A program made the translations under genes and the position numbers. Of a DNA stretch of 64,000 nucleotides, positions 14,264-27,640 are shown one piece after another (the stretch's first letter is position 1; every line of letters begins with the position of its first letter). Below the pieces are notes generated by a model, which was given only the letters and a program-made list of their open reading frames with translations, was not told the DNA's origin and did not search any database. The DNA is from Dermatophagoides farinae (taxonomy: Eukaryota; Arthropoda; Arachnida; Sarcoptiformes; Pyroglyphidae): assembly GCF_024713945.1 (NCBI RefSeq), contig NC_134678.1:4836001-4900000 (forward strand), in the 5' to 3' direction.

Positions 14264-14283
14264 TGTGTGTGTGTGTGTGTGTG
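14264..14283. repeat. (TG)n microsatellite
   Basis: About ten TG units in a non-coding stretch. A longer TG tract lies 200 bases downstream. Confidence 0.9.
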
Positions 14284-14478
14284 ATATATGGCCTAGATTT
14301 TCATCGAAAACATTCAAAATACTAAAAGCCCCTAAAGGAATTAACAGATCGATGCGTAGATTTTTTTTTTTTTTTTTGATTTATCAATACGTTTTAGGAA
14401 AGGAAGCATTGACCAAACAAACCGAAAATCTGATGTTTGATTGAAACAATTTTTTTCTGTTGTTTCATCATGGATTAC

Positions 14479-14482
<4 letters not shown>

Positions 14483-14512
<30 letters not shown>
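14483..14512. repeat. (TG)15 microsatellite
   Basis: Fifteen uninterrupted TG units, the longest dinucleotide tract seen in the window. It lies in non-coding DNA. Confidence 0.95.
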
Positions 14513-14514
<2 letters not shown>

Positions 14515-16384
14515 GTTTGCAATGCAAATGCGTTGACCACAATATACATAAAGACAAACATAGAAACGGAAATAAAGATTAAAAGATTTTTCGAATGAGT
14601 GAATGTGGGTAATACATTAGTGGTATAAGAGAAATGTATGAAATTATCGATTTTATTATTAAATTTATCCACTGATGCCGAAATAATGTTGATTTTGCAT
14701 TTATTTATGTGAAATCAAATTTAGAGATTTTTTTCATTTGTTTTCAATTTGTGATTACCTTGATTCAAATCAAAAATAATGATGTTCGGATTGTGGCGAA
14801 TCAATGAAATCGAATGAAAATCAAATAAATCAGAAAAATGGTAAGTTGCCATCCATAATTATTTCCAGTTGAATAATTCATTTGCTTGAATTGATCACAA
14901 ATATGCAATGATTTTTTTTCGATCTACAAGTATTAATTGTAAATGTGGATTAATATCATTGCCGAGCAAAAAAAAAACAAATTCATAACATTGAATTACC
15001 GGCTAATATCCATATAACACTCAGGATTTTAGGCGTGAAAATGTGGCATTTGAAATGGCCAGATAAACAGAAAAATCATCATCATCATCATCATCATCAA
15101 TCAAAAGAATCATCATGTTTTTTCAGAATTTGATAAATCAAGCAAATCCAAAAACATCGTATGTTATTTCCCATTGGAAATCAAAATGATGATAATACTG
15201 ATGATAGAATGATTCAATGAAAAAAATTGCCTAAAAGCAATATACTGCTGCTTTATATGATTTTGGTAAAATTAGCTCTAATTATACAAATATACATGGT
15301 CAGAAAGCTAGGAAAAAAGTTTAGCAAAAAAAAAAAGGAATTCCAATCTGAATATTCAAATATCAATCAATTTCGAGTTGAATTTCTTGATAAATATATT
15401 GAGAGAAAAAAAAACCAAATCACGTCATTACAGCTCAAGGGAATTCAAAGTGAACAGAATTTGTTTTTCCCAAAAGAACCTGAATTTATTGAATTGAAAG
15501 TTTTAATTTTTTTTTCCCCGTAAAGCCAACACAAAATTTATTATTGGGAATTATCAGATAGAAAAATAAAAAAAAATTCCATTCTGATTTTATGATAACA
15601 TTTAATTTTTGATTTATCAACGGCAATGATAATGATGATTTGTGTGAAATATGGATTGAGATTGATTGGATTTCGTAATCATTTCGATATGAATCAGAAA
15701 ACTGAATAATAATAATGATGATGATGAATCGTTCGATCAATCGATTAGCCATATAAATGGAGCAGAAATCGATAAAAAAAAAGATTTTCAATGTGAAAAA
15801 GTCATTCATATAGATGTATAAATCATTACGGTAGATCAGAATATCCAATAATTTTAATTATAAATCAACCAAAACACACACACAACGATACAGTTATCCA
15901 TACAGTTGTTATTATTCGTTGATTGGTTGGCATTTTGTATCCTGGGTTTTTTGCCCGATAATTTTTCGAATAAATGAAGAAATCATAATTATCATCTACC
16001 ATGGCGGTTAATGTTGGTGGTGATGATGGTTGGCCATCCATTTACATTCGTCTACGTGTCCATCGAGTTTATCTGAAATGGAATTTTTTTTAGCTCTCTC
16101 ATTCCTTTTTAGGATTCTGGATCTAATAATAAGAAAAACCGGGCATGTTCCAGAAAAAAAAGTTCTGTCTTTTTCGTTCGATACTATATACTGAACTGAA
16201 CAGTATACTGACAAACAAAGCGGCTAGCTAAACACCGAATGAATTGAAGGAAAAAAACCGAACCAAAGTTATGAAAATCGAAAAATTTCAGTCAGTTCAT
16301 CAGTAGATTTTATAGTGAAAGCATATTCACATGAAAATCTGATTCTTTTCTGTTTTGTTTCGATTCATAGAAAGAATCATAATA

Positions 16385-17092
16385 ATGTTCAACATGTTTG
16401 CAGCTACTACAGCATTTCGTGGGCTTCAGCAACAACAACAACAACAACAACAACATCGTCAGAATTATGAACCAACAACATCAACAAATCTAATGACAAT
16501 GACTGCTTCTATAGAACAAGAATATCCAATTTTATCAACAACAACATCGACATCATCCTTATCATCTGCTAATGTATCATCATCTTATTGTGGTATATCA
16601 TCATTATCACAAATATTTAATAATGATAACTATAATCATACATTATTCAATTATATTGATCCTGTTACTATTTTATCACAATTACCATCAACAACAACAA
16701 CAATGGAACAATTCTATCCGCCACCGCATATTCTATCAAATGATCTTATAGAGGCAGCTATGGCTGCAGTAGCTACTGATTATTATCAACAACAACAATC
16801 GCATTATAAATCAAAATCAGTAAACATCCTTGCTTATCCAAATGAATCAATCATTAATCAGCCATCATTTTTATATTCAACAATTCCTCATAGAAATGAT
16901 TATTATCATCATCATCCATACAATCATCATTATCGTCATAATTATTCACCAAATCTTAAAAATCATCATCAACGTGTACAAAATATTAAACAGCAATCAA
17001 CGATAAATCCAATAAAAACAACAGCCACTGTGAATCATAAACTACAACATTCAAATGTTAATAAACAACCAGCATCATCATTATCAAAAACG
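16385..17092 (+). CDS. Isolated Gln/His/Ser-rich coding exon, possible 5' exon of Rbfox
   Basis: An ATG at 16385 (A at -3) opens a frame of 236 codons that ends at a good splice donor (acg|gtaggt, GT at 17093-17094). A possible acceptor, ttcatag, sits just upstream at about 16371, so the exon may start there. The protein has a poly-Gln run near the start, Ser/Thr-rich stretches, the segment LIEAAMAAVATDYYQQQQ and a His/Tyr/Asn-rich end. I recognise no domain. It is far more protein-like than the surrounding DNA. The next coding exon on this strand starts 10.5 kb away in the Rbfox gene, and Rbfox genes often have distant disordered 5' exons. However, this donor is in phase 0 while the acceptor at 27660 needs phase 1, so a direct join is out of frame. 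An unseen middle exon or a separate gene is possible. Confidence 0.45.
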
Positions 17093-18944
17093 GTAGGTCT
17101 CTATATGAATCATTTTTTCGTTTAATTTTATTCAAGCATTTTGAGTGTATTTGGTGTGCGAAATTTATAACCTAAAAAAATATGTATTAGTACCTTATGC
17201 GTGTGTGTGTGTATGAAAGAGAGTACAAAAAAAATGAACAAAAAAAAATTTTCGGAAATACAATCTCCCTCCAGGGCGCCATTATCAACATTGAAAACAA
17301 CATGAAAAAACACTATTTTGGTATTGTAGACCTCCAACCGATCCATAATTTTTTTTTGTTGGTTACTTGTCTTTCATATCTCTCATAAAATGCCTGATGA
17401 ATCGATCCAGAGAATTTTTTTCCATTTTTTTTTTTTTTTTTGGTATCGAAACACTTGAAGATAATTATATGATGAGTAAAATAGTATAGATAAAAATAAT
17501 TACAAGTAATGAATTATATTTGATGATGATGATTGTTATTGTTGTCATTGGCGGGAAAATTTGAATAGAAATTGCAATAGCTATTTAATTGGCTGAAAAC
17601 CGCCAACAACAACAATAGCAAGGATTAAAAATGAATAGACAAAAATTGAAGAATAAAAACATAAAATCAAAATGGATTATTCTATTCCCATTCCTTCATT
17701 TTGAAACCGGAACAACAATTATTGGACACGTTTCGTTTCGTATAGACAAATAATAATAATAATTAAAGTACATCCGGTTTTTTTTCACCATCATTATAAA
17801 TATATATATAATAATTATAATGTTTCGTTTTAATCCGGAAAAAAATAAGCTATTTATGGAAAATGGAATGAAATGAAATTTTTTTTTCTTTTTTTTTTTT
17901 TTGTTAAATATTGATCAATTTTAATGATGATGAAAAATTGTTGTTGTTGTTATATACCTGAGGCACATAATGGCAACATTTTTTCATTAATTTTATAAAT
18001 TCATCAAATATCGAATATCGAATACACGCAACTTTTGTTTATTGATGAAATATTAATATTAATATATATAAATAATAATGATGATGAGTAATGAAGAATC
18101 GATTTTTGGTTCTGTTGATGTTTGTTGATCATCATCAATTTCTATTTATTCATTATTTTTTTTTTCGATGATAATCATGATTATGCAATTATGCAATTAT
18201 TGTATTGGATGAAAATGCCAGAAATTTGTAATTCGGAATACTAAGTACAAATTTCATTCAATTTTTTTTCGGTCATTATATATCAATAGAGCTTTAAGAT
18301 TACATAAAAACAATAACAAGAGATTGTATGGTTTATATCAAAAGAAAATGAGAAAAAAATAATGATAAAAAAAAACATTCATCATTCATAATATTATTAT
18401 TATTGTCGATGATGATTATGATGAACAGGGAACATGTGTTTTTATTGTACATATACTTTTTACTTTAGTTTACATTATTTTCACTATAAATTCTGTTACA
18501 GTACTATCTTATGGCATTAACATTGAAGGATTATTAGATTGTCTTTTATTCATTCATTCATTGTGATGATGATGATGATGATGATGAATAATGCATTTTA
18601 CTATCTGATTTTCATTCAAATTTCATACAAACACACATAGAGAATATTCTCGAAAATCTACATCCAAATAAAAAAAACATGTATTGATGAAATATAAGGA
18701 AACCAATGAAATCGTATAAAAGATCAATCGAAAGCTTCCAATATTGAATTCAATAGTTTCGATGATGATGAAAGCTTTTATTTTCTTTTATTCTATATTA
18801 GATTAGATTTTACAAACACTAGAATATTTTTTTTGCAATTGAAATTTTATTTTCTCTTGCTATCTTTAATGTTCGATTTTCAAAAAGTTTTTTATTTTTT
18901 TTTTGTTTATAATTCATTCGTGTGTTGGTCAAGGATGATCGATC

Positions 18945-18964
18945 TGTGTGTGTGTGTGTGTGTG
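18945..18964. repeat. (TG)n microsatellite
   Basis: Ten TG units inside the presumed long intron. Confidence 0.9.
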
Positions 18965-20102
18965 TCTGTGTACAGTTGTTTGAAGATAAAAATCCGAAAA
19001 AAGAACTTGATTTATTTAATTAATGAGATTTTACCTGACACTGAATGACATTACCAGAATTGGCCAAACTTGTTTCAACTTTTCAATTTGTAAAGCGGAA
19101 CAAAAGTCGAGATCCGGATAGATAACAAAAAATTTTTTGTTTGAATATTCATTTATCCATTTATTTATTTTTTTGATCAAATTATTGATAATCAAGAGAT
19201 TCGGATATCAGAAAAAAAAATTTTATCAAAGGATTTTTCCATGAAAACAAAAAATAATTAAAAGGTATCATGATCATATATGTCAAAATGGAATGGAATT
19301 TGCAAATTTTTCTACACATTTTTACTATTATATGTCTAATATATGTCTATGAATCCAAAAAAAAAGAAATGGAATTCACAGACATTCATCTAAATTTGAA
19401 GCCATATATTTCACACATAATTGAATTCATGTGTATAGATTATGATGCTTGGTGATTGTATCGAAAAAAAAAAAATTTTTTTTTAATCAAATGACATCAT
19501 GCACATATCTCTAGTTGTACTACATCTATCTATTAGTAATAAAATTGAAATTAAATTTATGCAATATTAAAAATTCAATTCAATTAATTCAGAATTCTTG
19601 TTTTTCATCAAACAATAACACGCACACACACACACAAAGATAGATAATAGACAGAAAGATAGTAAAGTATAGAATATAGTGTGAGACATAGACAGAGCAA
19701 AAAATAATTTCTTGGAAAAAATTGTGCGAAAAAAAACGAATCGAATGAAACTAGACCAAGATTCAATGTTGTATAATAATAATATAAGAGCAGTAGTAGT
19801 CTGCAAATCAAATAAGTAAATAATTTTTGATTATTCGCTATATGAATGATCATTTGATGTCCACATAATTATTGGGGCTAACATTATAGACGATGATGAT
19901 GAAGACGATGACGAGAGAAAAAACCTTATTTAGGTCGGTTGTATTTTTTTTTCGTTTTTGTTTTTGTCATTTATTGCATACAATAATACGATAAATCTAT
20001 ATATAAAATACGGAATGGAAGTTAAATTCCTTTTCTTTCTTCATCATCATCATTATTATTAGAAAATGGATGCATTAAATTCTGTTAGTGGATCAGATTT
20101 AT

Positions 20103-20125
20103 ACACACACACACACACACACACA
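20103..20125. repeat. (AC)n microsatellite
   Basis: About eleven AC units inside the presumed long intron. Confidence 0.9.
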
Positions 20126-23100
20126 TACATGGAAAGAAAGATAGAATCACACTTGATAACAACAAATAACTAAACGAATTCCATGGAGAAAATTGGTCTA
20201 TTCGATGATGATGATGATGATTGGTCTCGATTGATGATTATCATTATATATTTCAATAGTAAATTGTAGCAATTTTTCTTGAGAAAAACTAAATCCACCG
20301 TTATTGTTGCTAAATAATTGTAATTAGAGTTAACAAAAAAAAAATGCACAGAATACACAAATGAATGAATGAGAAAGCAAGAAAGCAGGCTAGAAAAATG
20401 ATCATCATAGAAATTATAATCCAAACAACTAAGAAGGAGAAAAAACATTCAAAATCCGATGTGCCTATAAAATTAATCCTCTATACGTTGTGAAACATTT
20501 GGTGCATGATAGAATGGCGGCTCATTAAAACGCAATTATTCCCAAGTGTATACATGTATCGAAATGAATGCAATTTTCTGATCAGAAAGTTTTTTTTTTG
20601 AAAATGACAAAACCCTAAAAAGATACTGAAAACTTTTGTCACCAGAATTTTATATTAAATTCTTTTCATTAAAAAATTTTCTTCAACAAACAAAATACAA
20701 AAACAAACAGAATGACCGGAAAACAAATTGATTGGCTTCAAGGCAAAAAAAAACGAATGAACAAATGATGACCATCAACAAATCGATCGATAAATCGCAT
20801 GTATGAGAATATATAAATATTGTTTTGACAAAAATGTCAGCATTTATATTGGCTTATATGCTGCACACAAACAAACAACAACAACTGAACAAATTCGTGA
20901 TCTCATCATCACCAACCAAATATTGTATCACACGATATTTGGTCTATAGAACATTATTCTGTGTTTAGTTTTTCATCGTGAAAAATTTTCATTTTTATCC
21001 ACAATCTTTTTTTTTTGCTTCCTCTTCTATTGGTTAGCGGCTCTTAGTGTTATTGTTGACTAAATAAATAAATATAGATGAGATAAACAAATATGTCACG
21101 TAAATATGATTGGCTTGGTTGGTTGGTTGGTGTATATACAAGCAAGTTTATTATAAATGAAAGTTTCGTTTGATTATTATTATTTTGATGATGATGATGA
21201 TGATGACACAAAACAATATTATTCTGTTGGAACACATCATATTAAATACAATGTATAAATCAGCTTTTTTTAGTAATGAGATTTGATTTTATCTTTATAA
21301 AGTGAACAAGCAAACAAAGACCGAACAGAAATGAATCAGTTTCAGTCTACAAAATATATTTTGAAAGTAAAAAACATTTTCATTGTTATTGTTGTTTGTG
21401 TCATTGACCATTGAACAGTGGCGAAAAATGAATAAAAATCCAGAAATGTTTCAATGAAAAAGATTATGATTAATTAATTAATCATCATCATCATAATATT
21501 AAAATTCTAATCAAGTGTAATGATGTTGGAACCTAGAGAGAGAGAGAGAGAGAAGAGAAAAATGTTCATTAATAATAATCAAACAACATTGATATCCATC
21601 GGATGTTTAAACTACTAATTCGGGAATTTCTTTTCGGACTATGCAGAAAAAAAGCTTAATGATGATTTAGCAAGTCCAATACTAATTTTGATTGATTGAT
21701 TTTTTTTTGTTGTCGTAGTCAGAATAAAAATCTAATCAAAAATACGTGACATTTAAAAAAAAACATTTTTATCACATTTGTTATTTCTTAACGAAGAAAT
21801 TCTGCGAAACAGGAATTTCTAGCAAATTCTCTTCATTTATCATTATCATATGTTGTTACATTCAATTATCATCATCACCACCAATAAACTAATCATGATT
21901 TTTTTTGTATGGCTCGATTAATGGCGTGAACACACTATAAATTCAATTTCAATGAACATCATTCTTGCCTATAATATTCTGTGGTGGTTTGTTTTCATGC
22001 CCAAAATTTTTTTGTTTCCAATCCACAAAATTACTTTGAAACAAACAAGCCAAAATAATGGAGAGAAAAAAAAACAATAATTGAATTTCGTAATTCAACA
22101 CCTTTTGTGAAATGAAAGAGGAGAGAGAGAGAGAAAAGTTTTAAAAAACATTTTTTCATTTTCATTTCCACCATGTGGGTTTTTCATCATTATTAATTTT
22201 TTTTTTTTTTTTTTTTGTAATCATAATAATAAAATGCACGAGCATGTCTCAAATTTCATTTGCAACAAAACAAAATGAATTTGTAAACAAAGAAAAACAA
22301 ATTGATCCTAAAGTTTTTGAGAAAAATTTTTAATAAACATTTTGTTTTCATTTCAAAATGAAAAATTTGAATTTTAACACATTTCATATTCACGTGTATA
22401 TAACATATATATATATTGATGATTGACTTAGTATATATTTTGGTGACCACCACCACCACCACCACTTCATAAACATTTTTTTTTTTTGTTATGACAAAGA
22501 AAAACAAAACGGGAAAAAAAAGCAAAGTTTTCTGGCTTATGGATAAATTGAATTTTTTTATGCTTTATAATAATAAAGAATTGATACATATATTCGGCAA
22601 CAATGCACAATGCTGCTGGTGCTATAGTAATGGATTCAAAATGTAAACTATAGGATTTACTAAACTTTTATTTGTTATTGTTGGGTGTTTTTTTTGTTTT
22701 GTTTTGTTTTTCAATTGAATAATTTATAGTTTGGTTTTGGATTTGATATTATTATTATTAATATATTAATATACAAGCTGCTGATTAATTCATTTCGATG
22801 CGAGTGAGAGAAAAATAAAACTTTTGAATTTGAGTGAATAATTTTCAAAATAAAAAAAATACTGATCAACTAAAAACTAATGGTGAATATTCTAATAATG
22901 AAACACAAAAGTGTTTAATGAAATGATCAAAAAGATGACAAAGAAAGAAAAATTGTAGATTAAAGATGAGTTTGTCATGTCAATTTCTTCAAATTCAAAC
23001 GAGAAAACCAAAAAAAAAAAAATTCATTTAAAATATTTCAATGAATTGACCGGTGAAAAAAAATTCGAAATAGTCTCGAGAGAGAATATTGAGAAAACAC

Positions 23101-26100
23101 ATATTTTATCATAGTATTGATTTTCTTGTTTTTTTTGTTTCATACAAATATATAGCTATTCAAAGAATATTCTGTTTACCCAGAAATTCTCTATTTTTAG
23201 TGGTAATATATTTTCTTTTCACTAGGTTTTGTCATTGTGGAATGAAAAACTATGAAAAAAAACGATGATTATGATGAAATTAATTTGGAACATATTGATA
23301 AACAACAACAACAATAACAACATAAAGCAATGGAAATGAAATGAAAATAAATTCAGAAAAAAAAACTAAACAAATATATGAATTTTGAAGAATTTTTCCA
23401 ATAATTTCCCATGAGTCTTAAGAAAACGAACGATTGATGAACCATCATTGTCACCTGATGTAAAATACAACAACCAATGATGATGATCGCTCAATATGTG
23501 TGTTAGAAACAAAACAAACAAACATTTCGAAATAAAACAAAGAACAGAAAAAATAAACATAAATTATACATTAAATTCCGAATTCAAAGCGAATCTAACG
23601 GATTCGTCCCCTTTTCCATAGTTTAGGTTGACAATACAAACACACAAATGCACACAAACATTCATTTCCATTCTAAATGAACAGAATTTCATAGAGAAGG
23701 AGAAAGATAAAGAAAAAAGACATCAAATACATTCGATTATGTTATTCATTACAATTCTATAACATACCAATATAGTGATATATCGATCTTGAATTGGTTA
23801 AATTTTTCCTATAGAAAAAAAGAGAAAAAACAACGAATGATTACATCAAATTTATTATTACAAGTAACATACATTTTATATATAATAAAAAATAGTGAGT
23901 TTTTGTTTTATAATCATTGATGATCGTATTGCCAGAAAAGAAGTAGATGCTCAAAAGGTGTATGATGATTAATAATACTAGATTAATATTGTCATTATAT
24001 AGTATGGTATATTGTATGGTCATCATCTTAATCATAATCATATCATTATCATGTGATGTGGTCATACATATATTTTTTAATAACAATAACAATCATAAAC
24101 GTACCAGAGAAAAATTCTGCATCATATATCAGTTTGATGCTTTTGTGGGGTTCTGGTTTTATGGTCATCCATCCAGGCTTTCTGTATTTTGGATCGATTC
24201 TAATAATAAGAATAATGATAAAGATGTGCAACGAGATCAAAAGAATAAAAAATTTCGTTTAGTCCAGTTTCATTAATTTTTATATCGGATATTGCAGCAG
24301 CAGTGATAGATGTGTTTGGGTTTGTGAAATTGGAATTTTTCATATTCATAACGGATGAAGGTCAGTGTGTAATGAAAAAACAAAACCCTTCGTTTTCGAT
24401 GAGCGCAAGCGCTTATAGCGATCAAATATGATATTTTCAAGATTCTGAAACAAGAATTGTAGAGAAAAAAAAATCATCAATGTCTTAAATTAAAACGTAC
24501 CATTAGTTGCCATTGATAAGAGATGATAATGACAATGTTCAAAATGCTCATTAATATCTGATGATTGATATAAAAAAAATGGAATGAGTATTAGAAAAAA
24601 AACGACAAATTGACTTTGAATCGACCAGAATCTTTTATCTACTCACTTAATTGATTGGAAAAATTATGAACATCAAACCAAAGATAAAGAAAACTTTACA
24701 ATGATGATGTCCATGTACATTATTATTTTGGCAGAAATTAAATTGAATTGAATGAAATGTTTGTCTTTGTCATCTTGTTTGTTCGTTTGTACGTGTGTGT
24801 GGGCAGAAATTCGAGCTTGAATCTGTCAAAAGTTAATAAGAGTGGAATATAAAAATTATTATTATTATAATTATGAAGTTTTTTCATAAAAGAAATGAAA
24901 AACATACAATACTTGGTGTTATAAAACGTTTTGCCAACATTTGGAGTGTGAAACGAAGAATAAAAGTCAACTTTTATATATATAAAGTTTGACAATAGGA
25001 TGACACATTTTTATTGCATTGTATGATCCAATATTATCTTCTATTGTCAAACAACAATATAATGTATGTGTGACAGGTTGTATGTTACAGGAAAATGACA
25101 GGTGGACACCTACAAGAATGAGAAGGATGGAATCGAAAAAAAAGTAAATAAATCAATCAAATAGAAACGCTAAATTGTTGAAATTAATGAAAAAAAATTA
25201 TAAAAGCTGTGTAATAATGAAAATGAAAAAAAAGATACCAATGTGTCCGAAGTGTTAAAATTTCTGATGTTTTTGTTGTTTTGAAATATCGATACATTTG
25301 ATGTTGATGTTGTTGATGATGATGATGAAATTCTTTTTCATTTTGTTTTTATTTGCAATTTTGTACATTGCAAAGCAGATGTTGATGTAATTTTGTTTGT
25401 CACTATAATCGCTGATTTGAAAAAAATGTTTTGGTTTCGTGATTATGATCTTTTTTGTTTTGTTTGGCGGAAATGGCATACTTATTCTTTCGGTTTCTTT
25501 TTTTTGAAAAAGCGAATCTCGTCGATTAGAAAATGGAAACATTTGAAGGATTTGAAACGATAAAACAGAATCAAGTATCATGATGTTAAAATGATGATAA
25601 AAGTATAGTGGCACTGTATTTTTTTCCATCAGAAAAACAATAAATGAAAGTCTATTTTTTGTCAAGTGTATATGTGATTTGAAATGAAATTAGACGTTTG
25701 ATTTGTTGAAATTCCTAGGTATGAGTGTGTGTTTGGCTATTCATATATTTATATGATTGTGTGTAAACAAATGAGAAATGAAAATGGGGTGCTGTCAACA
25801 AAAAAAAAAAAAAAACTTGTTAATGATGGAAATAAAAAACAAACAGAAAAAAAACTTGCCATACACTGTGATTCTCGATAGAATTCTTTTTTTTTTTGTT
25901 TTGTTTATCACATCATGAATCCATTGTAGATGATGATTTCATTTTTGACTTTATCGTTTTCGATAATTTGATGATGATGTCAGTTTGTTTGGATTTGTCA
26001 TAGAATAAATGAAAATTTATACCAAAATGTTGTTTATTGACATTTCATACATGAATAAAAAAAAATCTTTTGGAACCAACACTTTATTCCTTAATATTTC

Positions 26101-26907
26101 AAATTTTGATATGAATAAAATGTAAATTTGATTTATTGAGAAAAATGCATATTCATTTCAAATCTGAGTTGATATAATCATTGAAACATGGTGGAAAATG
26201 AGTTGGTTTTATTTTTGAATGTTGTAATAATAATAATTTTCATTTAATATTTATTTCATCTCTGAAATGAAAAAAAAACAAGAAATTTGTCGTAAAAGCA
26301 CAAGGGAATGAAATATAAAATAAATATAAATACTGATTTTTCAAGTTTCAATGCATATCTCAATAGTGTTTTAGTTGGATGAATTTTTTTTTCGACATTT
26401 GAATCAAATCCCAAAATCAGATGATAGAAAAAACCATCAATTTCGTTTTAATTTTAGTTATTCAAAAATCGCAAATTCATTCGAAATTTTCACATCGATT
26501 TATCAAGAGTTCTAGAGTGAAAGAAAAAAAAATGAAAATTAATTAAGCTAATAATAATCAAAATAATTGCATCATTGGTAGTGGATTTCGAATTTTCACT
26601 TGAAATGAATTAAATTTTTTTTTCTTTCCAAACAATCATTTTTTCTTTTTCACTCAATTTTCAAAATCAATTAACATTTTAGATGCCCAAAAAAATTCAG
26701 CCTATGACATGGCACATGGCACTTGAACTGAAATTTAATATGAAAAATTGGTAATTTTTTGAATTCGAATTTTTTTTTTTTTTTTTTTTTTGGTTTCTAA
26801 TTGATAAGGAATCTGCGCAATCGTAGATCGTAATTGAAGAAAAAACCTATCATCAACTCAATTTAATTTCATTTGGTGAGATTGGTAGCCATTTTTTTTT
26901 CCTTCAT

Positions 26908-26930
26908 CACACACACACACACACACACAC
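26908..26930. repeat. (CA)n microsatellite
   Basis: About eleven CA units, 700 bases upstream of the first clear Rbfox exon. Directly before it (from about 26770) are long poly-T tracts. Confidence 0.9.
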
Positions 26931-27640
26931 AAAAAATGGCTTTGATAATGAATGAGGCATCATTCACATACATCATGATGATAAAATGGTCAAAAAAAAT
27001 TTATCAATAAAATTCGATCAATAATTATTTGATAATTTGATAATTTTTTTTTTGATTTCATCATATTTTTCAATAACAACAACAATAATGTGATGAAATT
27101 AATTTTTTTGATAAAAAAAAAAAAATTTTCGGGTAAATGTCATGTTTGTTTCGTCGTTTGGTGTACGTGTGCTTAACACAGAAAAAAAAATGGAGCGAAA
27201 AGATTAGGGAGGGGAGGATAGGATACTTGTCTATGGCCTATTGTCATTGCTACTGCTGCCTGTTGATGGTGGTTGTGGGTGGTTGTGGGTGCTTTGAAAG
27301 AATTTGATTCGATTCGAATCTTCTAAAATATCGCTATAATATCTATATCTCTTTGCTATACCACTTATGATGTGCGCAACAAGCACAAAACGGCTAATTA
27401 TTATTATTCAAACATTTTGATTTTTTAGACAAAAGAAATTTTTTTTTTTTTGCTAAATACAACGATCAATTGTTGCGCATTTATTATTTATCACCTATCA
27501 CTTAAAATTCGTAGATAACTTGAACAACAATTGTCATTATTCTGATCTGATCGTTGTTTTCAAAATTGATTCTCATTTTTTTTTACCTTTTTTTGGTTTC
27601 TATTTTTAAAATTTTCTAATTTTTTCACACAAATTTAATC

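Larger units (their letters stand above)
8392..16384. other. 8 kb AT-rich non-coding region
   Basis: No open frame here looks like a conserved protein. Those above 60 codons are rich in Phe/Lys/Asn from T- and A-runs, use non-ATG starts or lie opposite each other. The stretch holds many poly-A and poly-T runs, ATC/GAT trinucleotide runs (for example 15078-15099), TG repeats near 14264-14283 and 14483-14512, and one MITE at 8840-8971. A GC-richer patch at 13160-13225 is a degenerate TCG/TCT repeat. The left end must include the 5' region of the SLC17 transporter. The rest is probably intergenic or upstream intron of the Rbfox locus. Confidence 0.6.
17093..27640. other. 10.5 kb AT-rich non-coding stretch, probable long intron
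   Basis: No convincing coding exon was found on either strand. The sequence is dominated by poly-A/T, GAT/ATC runs and dinucleotide repeats. It begins with a splice donor (17093) and ends just before a pyrimidine-rich tract and CAG (27657-27659), as a long intron would. A G-rich patch lies at 27268-27291. Short open frames such as those in 23.9-24.3 kb overlap each other on both strands and look like noise. Small exons could be missed by eye. Confidence 0.5.

Noticed and set aside
16008-16214. Minus-strand frame next to the Gln-rich exon
   Set aside because: Short, no motif, ends in a His run from a GAT/GGT repeat.
23841-24276. Cluster of open frames on both strands
   Set aside because: Four frames overlap in opposite strands; none has a family signature or splice context.
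8392-27640. tRNA, rRNA or snRNA genes in the large non-coding stretch
   Set aside because: No A/B-box pair with a cloverleaf and no conserved rRNA or snRNA motif was seen by eye; a tRNAscan or Rfam search would be decisive.
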